Shown in pieces: positions 1 to 4,793 of a stretch of 5,911 nt of DNA (positions are counted from its first letter, which is position 1; the number at the start of each line of letters is the position of its first letter). Position numbers and translations under genes: made by a program. The DNA is from Streptomyces speibonae (lineage in GTDB: Bacteria > Actinomycetota > Actinomycetes > Streptomycetales > Streptomycetaceae), in contig KL568586.1 in NCBI GenBank assembly GCA_000715605.1, forward strand, positions 52,439 through 58,349. Reading direction: 5' to 3'. A model generated the notes under the pieces. The model had not been told where the DNA came from. It saw only the letters and a program-made list of their open reading frames with translations, and did not search any database.

Positions 1-158
1 AAGACCCGGAACTCCCACCGCTCGGGCCGGAACTTGGGAACGGGCCCGTAGTGGGTGACCGGCCAGCCCTTCTGCAGTCGCTGCCCCGGCGGGAGCTCGA
101 ACCGCGCCGCTCCTTGTGATGCGCGCTCCCCCGATTCCCGTTCCGCCGGCTGACCCAT
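1..158 (-). CDS. Sulfite oxidase-like molybdopterin oxidoreductase, N-terminal part only
   Basis: This is the first 52 codons of a gene that continues beyond the left edge. Reading down from the ATG at 158, the protein begins MGQPAERESG and has a polar, probably flexible stretch to about residue 20. It then reads ELPPGQRLQKGWPV and continues THYGPVPKFRPERWEFRV. That second block resembles the opening of actinobacterial proteins annotated as sulfite oxidase-like oxidoreductases (SUOX fold, molybdopterin-binding). Those enzymes use a Mo-pterin cofactor, but the catalytic cysteine and cofactor residues lie outside the window, so activity cannot be judged. I see no signal peptide or Tat motif in the visible part, which suggests a cytoplasmic protein. 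The start is supported by an AGGATGGAG purine tract 2-8 nt upstream. The gene is divergent from bfr and shares the 183-bp intergenic region with it. The family call rests on recalled similarity over a short stretch. Confidence 0.62.
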   Translation of the reverse strand, partial: MGQPAERESGERASQGAARFELPPGQRLQKGWPVTHYGPVPKFRPERWEFRV

Positions 159-239
159 GTCTCCATCCTGACAGACCGGGGGCGATGCCCCTGAACCGGG
201 CCGGAAAGAATCGGGCAGACAGCAACAAAAACGACTGAG

Positions 240-270
240 TATGTACTTACTTACTAAGTCAAGACTTACT
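240..270. promoter_or_regulatory. AT-rich repeat block, candidate operator between the divergent genes
   Basis: In this GC-rich DNA, 240-270 is strikingly AT-rich and internally repetitive. ACTTACT occurs at 249-255 and again at 264-270, 15 bp apart, with a further overlapping ACTTACTT at 245-252. Two perfect inverted repeats overlap: ACTTA-C-TAAGT at 249-259 and TAAGTC-AA-GACTTA at 255-268. On the minus strand TTGACT (262-257) could be a -35 element for the sulfite oxidase-like gene, but no convincing -10 lies at the usual spacing. Overlapping palindromes between divergent genes often mark repressor binding, for example by TetR-type proteins. Which gene is controlled, and by what, is inference. 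Confidence 0.4.
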
Positions 271-325
271 GGACGATCTTCCTCGCCGGTGCAATCATGC
301 GGCCCAACCTGCCAGTCCCCCGCGC

Positions 326-333
326 GGAAGGAG
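326..333 (+). promoter_or_regulatory. Ribosome binding site that sets the bfr start
   Basis: GGAAGGAG ends 8 nt before the ATG at 342. The longer reading from the ATG at 297 has no Shine-Dalgarno sequence and would add 15 residues not expected in bacterioferritin, so the site selects the start at 342. Confidence 0.8.
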
Positions 334-341
334 CCCATGCG

Positions 342-860
342 ATGCAGGGCGACCCCGAGGTCATCGAATTCCTCAACGAGCAGCTGACCGCCGAGCTCAC
401 GGCGATCAACCAGTACTTCCTGCACTCGAAGCTGCAGGACCACAAGGGCTGGACGAAACTCGCCGAGTACACCCGCGCCGAGTCCTTCGACGAGATGCGG
501 CACGCGGAGCTGCTCACCGACCGCATCCTGCTCCTCGACGGTCTGCCGAACTACCAGCGGCTGTTCCACGTCCGGGTCGGGCAGACCGTCACCGAGATGT
601 TCCAGGCCGACCGGGAGATCGAGCTGGAGGCGATCGACCGGCTGCGCCGCGGGGTGGAGGTCATGCGCAACAAGGGGGACATCACGTCGGCCAACATCTT
701 CGAGGCGATCCTGGCCGACGAGGAGCACCACATCGACTACCTGGACACCCAGCTGGAACTGATCGAGAAGCTGGGCGAGGCGCTGTACCTGTCGACGGTG
801 ATCGAGCAGTCCCAGCCCGACTCCTCGGGCCCGGGCACGAGCGGCTTCTCGACCCCGTAG
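342..860 (+). CDS. bfr: Bacterioferritin
   Basis: This 172-residue protein is a haem-containing ferritin: it oxidises Fe(II) and stores ferric mineral inside a 24-subunit cytoplasmic shell. All ferroxidase ligands sit at the positions known from E. coli Bfr: Glu18, Glu51, His54, Glu94, Glu127 and His130. Met52, in the FDEMRHAE segment, matches the haem-ligating methionine. The four-helix bundle spans roughly residues 4-145. The family is usually about 158 residues long; here a Ser/Gly/Pro-rich tail of about 16 residues follows, which is probably disordered. The match of ligand numbering confirms the start at 342 with its GGAAGGAG site. The gene converges on the Bfd-like ferredoxin gene with a 19-bp gap, which pairs iron storage with iron release. 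I see no iron box upstream; the AT-rich repeat block at 240-270 is the only regulatory candidate. Confidence 0.96.
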   Translation: MQGDPEVIEFLNEQLTAELTAINQYFLHSKLQDHKGWTKLAEYTRAESFDEMRHAELLTDRILLLDGLPNYQRLFHVRVGQTVTEMFQADREIELEAIDRLRRGVEVMRNKGDITSANIFEAILADEEHHIDYLDTQLELIEKLGEALYLSTVIEQSQPDSSGPGTSGFSTP

Positions 861-879
861 CGGCGGACCGGCGGGATGC

Positions 880-1107
880 TCAGGCGGCTTCCGGGAGCTC
901 CGTGGTCAGCGGCGGCTCGCCCTGGTCGATCAGCTGCCGGCGAGGGCACGCACCGCGGCCGAGCAGCGCCTGGATGCGCCGTACGCAGCCGCCGCAGTCG
1001 GTGCCGGCCTTGCAGGCGGAGGCGATCTGCCGGGGCGTGCACGCTCCGGCCTCCGCGTGCCCCTTCACCTGTTCCTCGGTCACGCCGAAGCAGCTGCAGA
1101 CGAACAC
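880..1107 (-). CDS. bfd: Bfd-type bacterioferritin-associated [2Fe-2S] ferredoxin
   Basis: This 75-residue protein begins MFVCSCFGVTEEQV and has the BFD [2Fe-2S] domain over about residues 1-45. The cluster ligands are Cys4 and Cys6 (C-S-C) and Cys38 and Cys41 (CGGC), the same numbering as in E. coli Bfd. Bfd binds bacterioferritin and passes electrons to its haem, so that stored iron is reduced and released. The residues after 45 form a polar, low-complexity tail. Extra cysteines at 23, 32 and 54 are not cluster ligands in the family model. I chose the GTG at 1107 over the upstream in-frame GTG at 1116: the shorter start puts GGGAGG 8 nt before the codon and restores the standard cysteine positions. 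The gene is transcribed away from an iron box at 1156-1174, so it is probably induced by iron starvation. An assimilatory redox role other than with Bfr is possible, but the neighbouring bfr argues for the classical function. Confidence 0.9.
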   Translation of the reverse strand: MFVCSCFGVTEEQVKGHAEAGACTPRQIASACKAGTDCGGCVRRIQALLGRGACPRRQLIDQGEPPLTTELPEAA

Positions 1108-1115
1108 GCGGGTCA

Positions 1116-1121
1116 CCTCCC
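1116..1121 (-). promoter_or_regulatory. Ribosome binding site that sets the bfd start
   Basis: On the minus strand GGGAGG is followed by 8 nt and then the GTG at 1107. The site abuts or overlaps the alternative GTG at 1116, which it therefore could not serve. Confidence 0.78.
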
Positions 1122-1155
1122 GACGAAGTGCTGGGTCGAGCCGTACCGACCCTGG

Positions 1156-1182
1156 ATCGGTGAGGCTAACCTAACCTTACCT
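1156..1182 (-). promoter_or_regulatory. DmdR/IdeR-type iron box upstream of bfd
   Basis: Positions 1156-1174 match the palindromic actinobacterial iron box TTAGGTTAGGCTAACCTAA at 16 of 19 positions; the right half, from the centre to 1174, is perfect. Further half-sites continue to the right: CTAACC at 1166-1171, CTAACC at 1171-1176 and TTACCT at 1177-1182, so more than one repressor dimer may bind. DtxR-family proteins (DmdR1 in Streptomyces, IdeR in mycobacteria) bind such boxes with Fe(II) and repress iron-acquisition genes. The box lies about 50 bp before the bfd start codon and downstream of the terminator of the DAHP synthase gene, so bfd is the natural target. I could not place confident -10 and -35 hexamers. 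Confidence 0.85.
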
Positions 1183-1197
1183 GGCACCCCTGAGCAC

Positions 1198-1244
1198 AAA
1201 AAGAGGGGGTGGGGCGGCATCCTGTGTGATACGCGCCCCACCCC
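1198..1244 (-). terminator. Intrinsic terminator of the DAHP synthase gene
   Basis: A perfect 11-bp inverted repeat pairs GGGGTGGGGCG (1206-1216) with CGCCCCACCCC (1234-1244) around a 17-nt loop. On the minus strand the hairpin is followed by CTC and then five T residues (1202-1198). This is a textbook Rho-independent terminator, 26 bp past the stop codon of the DAHP synthase gene. It isolates that gene from the iron-regulated bfd promoter just downstream. Confidence 0.93.
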
Positions 1245-1270
1245 GTCCGCCGTGTCAGCGGCCGCCCGCC

Positions 1271-2623
1271 CTACTGGTCGCGGTACATCTCCGCGACGAG
1301 GAACGCCAGGTCGAGCGACTGGCTGCGGTTGAGCCGCGGGTCGCAGGCCGTCTCGTAGCGCTGGTGCAGATCGTCGACGAAGATCTCGTCGCCGCCGCCC
1401 ACGCACTCGGTGACGTCGTCGCCGGTGAGCTCCACGTGGATGCCGCCCGGGTGGGTGCCGAGCTCCTTGTGGACCTCGAAGAAGCCCTTCACCTCGTCGA
1501 GCACGTCGTCGAAGCGGCGGGTCTTGTGGCCGGAGGCCGCCTCGAAGGTGTTGCCGTGCATCGGGTCGGTCACCCACGCCACGGTGGCACCGGAGGCGGT
1601 GACCTTCTCGACCAGCTCGGGGAGCTTGTCGCGGATCTTGTCCGCGCCCATCCGGACGATGAAGGTCAGCCGGCCGGGCTCCCGCTCGGGGTCGAGGCGC
1701 TCGATGTACTGCAGCGCCTCCTCGGCCGTGGTGCTCGGGCCCAGCTTGATGCCGATCGGGTTGCGGATCCTGGACGCGAACTCGATGTGCGCGTGATCCA
1801 TCTGCCGGGTGCGCTCGCCGATCCACACCATGTGGGCGGAGACGTCGTACAGGTGTCCGGTGCGCGAGTCGACGCGGGTGAGCGCGGACTCGTAGTCGAG
1901 CAGCAGCGCCTCGTGCGAGGAGAAGAACTCGACGGTCTTGAACTCCTCCGGCTCCGCGCCGCAGGCCCGCATGAAGTTCAGCGCCTGGTCGATCTCCCGG
2001 GCCAGCTGCTCGTAGCGCTGGCCGGACGGGGACGACTTCACGAAGTCCTGGTTCCAGGCGTGCACCTGGCGCAGGTCGGCGTAACCGCCGGTGGTGAAGG
2101 CGCGCACCAGGTTCAGCGTGGACGCCGACGCGTGGTACATGCGCTTCAGCCGCTCCGGGTCCGGGACCCGGGCCTCCTCGGTGAAGTCGAACCCGTTGAC
2201 GGAGTCGCCCCGGTAGGTGGGCAGCGTCACCCCGTCGCGGGTCTCGGTGGGCTTGGAGCGCGGCTTGGAGTACTGCCCCGCGATCCGTCCGACCTTCACC
2301 ACGGGCACGGCGGCGGCGTAGGTGAGAACGGCACCCATCTGGAGCAGCGTCTTCAGTTTGCTGCGGATGTGGTCGGCGGACACCGCGTCGAACGCCTCGG
2401 CGCAGTCGCCGCCCTGGAGGAGGAACGCCTCTCCCTTGGCGACGGCCGCCATCCGGGCGCGCAGCTGGTCGCACTCGCCCGCGAAGACGAGCGGCGGATA
2501 CGACTCGAGGTCCGCGATCACTGCGCGCAGAGCCTCGGCGTCGGGGTACTCGGGCTGCTGCGCCGCGGGCAGGTTTCGCCAGGTGTTGCCAGCGCTCGCG
2601 CTGGTCTTAGCGTTCACGGTCAC
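1271..2623 (-). CDS. aroH: Class II 3-deoxy-D-arabino-heptulosonate 7-phosphate synthase
   Basis: This 450-residue enzyme condenses phosphoenolpyruvate and erythrose 4-phosphate to DAHP, the first step of the shikimate pathway. It is a class II (plant/mycobacterial) enzyme. The metal ligands are visible: Cys74 in QGGDCAE, His356 in DPMHGN, Glu398 in HVELTGDD and Asp428 in CDPRLN. Each is 13 residues below the ligand numbers I recall for M. tuberculosis AroG. Other family blocks are VKVGRIAGQYSKPRS, YRGDSVNG, the KLGP motif and FIVRMGADK. I chose the GTG at 2623, giving MTVNAKTSAS, because this N-terminus matches Streptomyces homologues as I recall them; the longer open frame beyond it runs through the divergent promoter region. 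There is no good Shine-Dalgarno sequence, but TAATGT ends 7 nt before the GTG, which suggests a leaderless mRNA. The gene is divergent from the trp leader and trpEG, and ends in a strong terminator. Feedback by aromatic amino acids or chorismate mutase is known in the family but cannot be read here. Confidence 0.96.
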   Translation of the reverse strand: MTVNAKTSASAGNTWRNLPAAQQPEYPDAEALRAVIADLESYPPLVFAGECDQLRARMAAVAKGEAFLLQGGDCAEAFDAVSADHIRSKLKTLLQMGAVLTYAAAVPVVKVGRIAGQYSKPRSKPTETRDGVTLPTYRGDSVNGFDFTEEARVPDPERLKRMYHASASTLNLVRAFTTGGYADLRQVHAWNQDFVKSSPSGQRYEQLAREIDQALNFMRACGAEPEEFKTVEFFSSHEALLLDYESALTRVDSRTGHLYDVSAHMVWIGERTRQMDHAHIEFASRIRNPIGIKLGPSTTAEEALQYIERLDPEREPGRLTFIVRMGADKIRDKLPELVEKVTASGATVAWVTDPMHGNTFEAASGHKTRRFDDVLDEVKGFFEVHKELGTHPGGIHVELTGDDVTECVGGGDEIFVDDLHQRYETACDPRLNRSQSLDLAFLVAEMYRDQ

Positions 2624-2630
2624 GGAACCC

Positions 2631-2636
2631 ACATTA
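2631..2636 (-). promoter_or_regulatory. -10 element for the DAHP synthase gene
   Basis: On the minus strand TAATGT ends exactly 7 nt before the GTG at 2623. With the usual -10 to start-site spacing, transcription would begin at or next to the first base of the start codon, giving a leaderless message. No clear TTGACA-like element lies 16-19 bp upstream, so the -35 is weak or absent. Confidence 0.55.
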
Positions 2637-2706
2637 CGGGGTCGGATCGGTCGTCCATCCCGGCGCTCAACAAATGAGACACGGGCCGCACGGAGCTGAG
2701 ATGCGC

Positions 2707-2712
2707 TAGGGT
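2707..2712 (+). promoter_or_regulatory. -10 element for the trp leader and trpEG transcript
   Basis: TAGGGT fits the Streptomyces TAnnnT pattern and ends 7 nt before the leader ATG at 2720, the same spacing as on the divergent DAHP synthase side. Transcription should start at 2719-2720, so the leader peptide would be read from a leaderless mRNA. No recognisable -35 lies at normal distance. The AGGG within this site is at best a weak ribosome binding site. Confidence 0.55.
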
Positions 2713-2719
2713 CGTGGCC

Positions 2720-2776
2720 ATGTTCGCGCACTCGACCCGCACCTGGTGGTGGACCGCTCTCCCGGCGGCCCACTGA
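2720..2776 (+). CDS. trpL: trp leader peptide with three tandem Trp codons
   Basis: The ORF encodes the 18-residue peptide MFAHSTRTWWWTALPAAH. Three consecutive TGG codons at 2744-2752 are very unlikely by chance in so short a frame. The stop codon ends 22 bp before a perfect GC-rich terminator hairpin. This is the layout of a tryptophan attenuator: the peptide itself has no role, and translating it measures charged tRNA-Trp. Stalling at the Trp codons would cover RNA segment 1 and permit the antiterminator. Reaching the stop codon would cover segment 2 and permit termination before trpEG. No Shine-Dalgarno sequence of normal strength precedes it, and the promoter position suggests leaderless initiation. 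I recall a comparable leader described upstream of an anthranilate synthase gene in Streptomyces venezuelae. Confidence 0.93.
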   Translation: MFAHSTRTWWWTALPAAH

Positions 2777-2809
2777 CTGCGCGTACGCACCGACTTCGCG
2801 AAGGCCGCC
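2749..2809 (+). promoter_or_regulatory. Pause hairpin (1:2) and antiterminator (2:3) of the trp attenuator
   Basis: Two mutually exclusive pairings can be drawn. Segment 1, GTGGACCGC (2749-2757), starts within the Trp codons and pairs with segment 2, GCGGCCCAC (2765-2773), with one A-C mismatch and a 7-nt loop. Segment 2 also contains GGCGGCC (2764-2770), which pairs perfectly with GGCCGCC (2803-2809), the left arm of the terminator. A 4-bp CGCG pairing (2780-2783 with 2797-2800) could extend the antiterminator inside its loop. Segment 2 ends exactly at the last sense codon of the leader peptide, so a ribosome at the stop codon would mask it. Confidence 0.85.
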
Positions 2810-2831
2810 CGAGGGGCGGCCTTCGGCGTTT
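2799..2831 (+). terminator. Attenuator terminator hairpin (3:4) upstream of trpEG
   Basis: A perfect 12-bp stem pairs CGAAGGCCGCCC (2799-2810) with GGGCGGCCTTCG (2814-2825) around a GAG loop. It is followed by GCG and a short TTT run (2829-2831). The U-tract is poor, as is common for actinomycete terminators. The left arm can instead pair with segment 2 of the leader, which makes termination conditional. Confidence 0.9.
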
Positions 2832-2849
2832 CCCGGGTCGTTCCTCCGA

Positions 2850-2891
2850 CGCTCATGACCGCCCGCTCATGACAGCTCGCTCATGACCGAG
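2850..2891 (+). repeat. Three tandem 14-bp repeats with ATGA-linked mini-ORFs
   Basis: CGCTCATGAC occurs at 2850-2859, 2864-2873 and 2878-2887, each time as the first ten bases of a 14-bp unit. The last four bases vary. Because 14 is not a multiple of three, the repeats create two five-codon ORFs, both M-T-A-R-S (2855-2872 and 2869-2886). The stop of each overlaps the next ATG as ATGA, and the third ATG (2883) is in frame with trpEG. None has a Shine-Dalgarno sequence. The block lies between the attenuator terminator and the trpEG ribosome binding site. Confidence 0.85.
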
Positions 2892-2898
2892 ACGAAAC

Positions 2899-2903
2899 GA
2901 GGA
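2899..2903 (+). promoter_or_regulatory. Ribosome binding site favouring the trpEG start at 2913
   Basis: GAGGA is followed by 9 nt and then the ATG at 2913. The alternative in-frame ATG at 2883, 10 codons earlier, lies in the tandem repeat and has no purine-rich site in front of it. Confidence 0.65.
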
Positions 2904-2912
2904 ACGCCCACC

Positions 2913-4793
2913 ATGGACCTGGCACAGCTCCCCCACGACGACCGTCCCTTCGCCCTGCTGCGCCGCCGCACCCCGGGGCACGCCCACGAGGTGGTCGAGG
3001 TGCTGATCGGCCCGGTCGCCGAACGGGAGCACCTGGCCGACCTGCCGGACGAAGGGCTCGCGCTGGTCCCCTTCCGGCAGATCCGCGAGCGCGGCTTCGA
3101 CGTGCGCGACGACGGCACCCCGCTGCTGGTGCTGACGCCCGAGGAGCGTCACGAGATCCCGCTCGCCGAGGCCCTCGACCGGCTCCCGGCCCACGGTGTC
3201 CGCGTCGAGGGCGGCGGCTTCGACGTCGGTGACGAGGAGTACGCGCGGATCGTCGGGCGGGTCCTCGACGAGGAGATCGGCCGGGGCGAGGGCGCCAACT
3301 TCGTCATCCGGCGGACCTACGAGGGGGAGATCCCCGGGTTCGGGCGGGCCGACGCGCTGGCGCTGTTCCGGCGGCTCCTCGAGGGCGAGCGGGGCGCGTA
3401 CTGGACGTTCGTGGTGCACACCGGGGACCGGACCCTGGTGGGGGCCAGCCCCGAGGTGCATGTACGGGCGTCCGGCGGGACGGTCGTGATGAACCCGATC
3501 AGCGGGACCTACCGCTATCCGGCCGCGGGGCCGACCCCCGAGCACCTGCTGGAGTTCCTCGCCGACGGCAAGGAGGTCGAGGAGCTGTCGATGGTCGTCG
3601 ACGAGGAGCTCAAGATGATGTGCACCGTCGGCGACATGGGCGGGGTCGTCATCGGCCCCCGCCTGAAGGAGATGGCGCACCTCGCGCACACCGAGTACGA
3701 ACTGCGCGGCCGGAGCTCGCTGGATGTGCGCGAGGTGCTGCGCGAGACGATGTTCGCGGCGACCGTCACGGGGTCGCCGGTGCAGAACGCCTGCCGGGTG
3801 ATCGAGCGGCACGAGTCCGGCGGACGGCGCTACTACGCGGGCGCGCTGGCCCTCATCGGCCGCGACGAGGGCGGCGCCCAGACCCTGGACTCCCCCATCC
3901 TGATCCGCACCGCCGAGATCGACGCGGCCGGGCGGCTGCGGGTGCCGGTCGGAGCCACGCTGGTGCGCGGCTCGGACCCGGCGGGCGAGGTGGCGGAGAC
4001 CCACGCCAAGGCGGCCGGGGTGCTGGCCGCGCTGGGCGTGCGCCCGGGACGGCCGCGCGCGGAGTCCGTACGGCCGGGGCTGGCCGACGACCCGCGGGTG
4101 CGGGCGGCGCTGGACGGGCGCCGGGCCTCGCTGGCGCCGTTCTGGCTGCGGATGCAGGAGCGGTCCGACGCGCTGAGCGGTCACGCGCTGGTCGTCGACG
4201 GGGAGGACACCTTCACCGCGATGCTCGCGCACCTGCTGCGCGCCACCGGTCTGGAGGTGACCGTGCGCCGGTACGACGAGCCGGGCCTGCGGGAGGCGGT
4301 GCGCGCGCACGAGGGACCGCTGGTGCTGGGTCCCGGGCCGGGCGACCCGTCCGACACGGCGGATCCGAAGATGCGGTTCCTGCGCGCGCTGACCGCCGAG
4401 GCCCTCGGCGGCAACCGGCACGGCGTCCTCGGCGTCTGCCTCGGCCACGAGCTGATCGCGGCCGAGCTGGGCCTGGAGACCGTCCGCAAGGAGGTGCCGT
4501 ACCAGGGGGCGCAGACGGAGATCGATCTGTTCGGGCGGCCGGAGACGGTCGGCTTCTACAACAGCTTCGTGGCGCGCTGCGACGAGGACGCCGCGCGGGA
4601 GCTGGCCGCACACGGCATCGAGGTGAGCCGCACGGCGGGCGGTGAGGTGCACGCGCTGCGGGGGCCCGGCTTCGCCGGGGTGCAGTTCCACCCCGAGTCG
4701 GTGCTGACGCTGAACGGCGCGGCGGTGGTGCGGGAGCTGATGGGTCAGCTGCGCGGCACCAGCACGTTCTCGGAGCGGCGGCCCTCGGTGTAG
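2913..4793 (+). CDS. trpEG: Fused anthranilate synthase, TrpE-type synthase plus TrpG-type glutamine amidotransferase
   Basis: This 626-residue protein joins both subunits of anthranilate synthase, which makes anthranilate from chorismate and glutamine for tryptophan synthesis. The chorismate-binding domain spans about residues 107-375: GASPE (177-181), PISGT (195-199), DEELKMM (230-236) and the putative Mg-binding Glu359 and Glu362 in GEVAETHAK. The class I amidotransferase domain runs from about 420 to the end, with GPGPGDP, nucleophile Cys509 in GVCLGHE, and His593 and Glu595 in FHPES. The usual TrpE motif SGAPK is replaced by VTGSPV (285-290), as in PhzE-type enzymes, so a product such as aminodeoxyisochorismate cannot be excluded by sequence. 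The tryptophan attenuator upstream argues strongly for anthranilate, and I recall a fused S. venezuelae enzyme characterised as an anthranilate synthase. I see no typical LLES feedback motif near the N-terminus. A start at 2883 would add 10 residues. The last 49 bp overlap the opposing dehydrogenase gene. Confidence 0.93.
   Translation: MDLAQLPHDDRPFALLRRRTPGHAHEVVEVLIGPVAEREHLADLPDEGLALVPFRQIRERGFDVRDDGTPLLVLTPEERHEIPLAEALDRLPAHGVRVEGGGFDVGDEEYARIVGRVLDEEIGRGEGANFVIRRTYEGEIPGFGRADALALFRRLLEGERGAYWTFVVHTGDRTLVGASPEVHVRASGGTVVMNPISGTYRYPAAGPTPEHLLEFLADGKEVEELSMVVDEELKMMCTVGDMGGVVIGPRLKEMAHLAHTEYELRGRSSLDVREVLRETMFAATVTGSPVQNACRVIERHESGGRRYYAGALALIGRDEGGAQTLDSPILIRTAEIDAAGRLRVPVGATLVRGSDPAGEVAETHAKAAGVLAALGVRPGRPRAESVRPGLADDPRVRAALDGRRASLAPFWLRMQERSDALSGHALVVDGEDTFTAMLAHLLRATGLEVTVRRYDEPGLREAVRAHEGPLVLGPGPGDPSDTADPKMRFLRALTAEALGGNRHGVLGVCLGHELIAAELGLETVRKEVPYQGAQTEIDLFGRPETVGFYNSFVARCDEDAARELAAHGIEVSRTAGGEVHALRGPGFAGVQFHPESVLTLNGAAVVRELMGQLRGTSTFSERRPSV

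Noticed and set aside
297..341. N-terminal extension of bacterioferritin from the ATG at 297
   Set aside because: There is no ribosome binding site, and the extension would shift the ferroxidase ligands away from their standard numbering. The start at 342 has a strong site and restores it.
1226..2677. Long plus-strand open frame (483 codons) opposite the DAHP synthase gene
   Set aside because: It is a shadow frame made of Val/Leu/Gly/Arg-rich low-complexity sequence and crosses the terminator. The opposite strand carries the complete set of DAHP synthase metal ligands.
2624..2773. 50-codon upstream extension of the DAHP synthase reading frame
   Set aside because: It runs antisense through the trp leader and both promoters. 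The family N-terminus begins at MTVNAKTSAS, with a -10 element 7 nt before that GTG.
2794..2803. CTTCGCGAAG palindrome next to the attenuator terminator
   Set aside because: As RNA it can form only a 3-bp stem with a CGCG loop, and it overlaps the terminator arm. It is not needed to explain the leader and may be chance.
2853..4691. Long minus-strand open frame (612 codons) opposite trpEG
   Set aside because: It is a GC-rich shadow frame. Its translation is low-complexity and rich in Arg, Pro and His with no domain I recognise, while the plus strand encodes all anthranilate synthase motifs.
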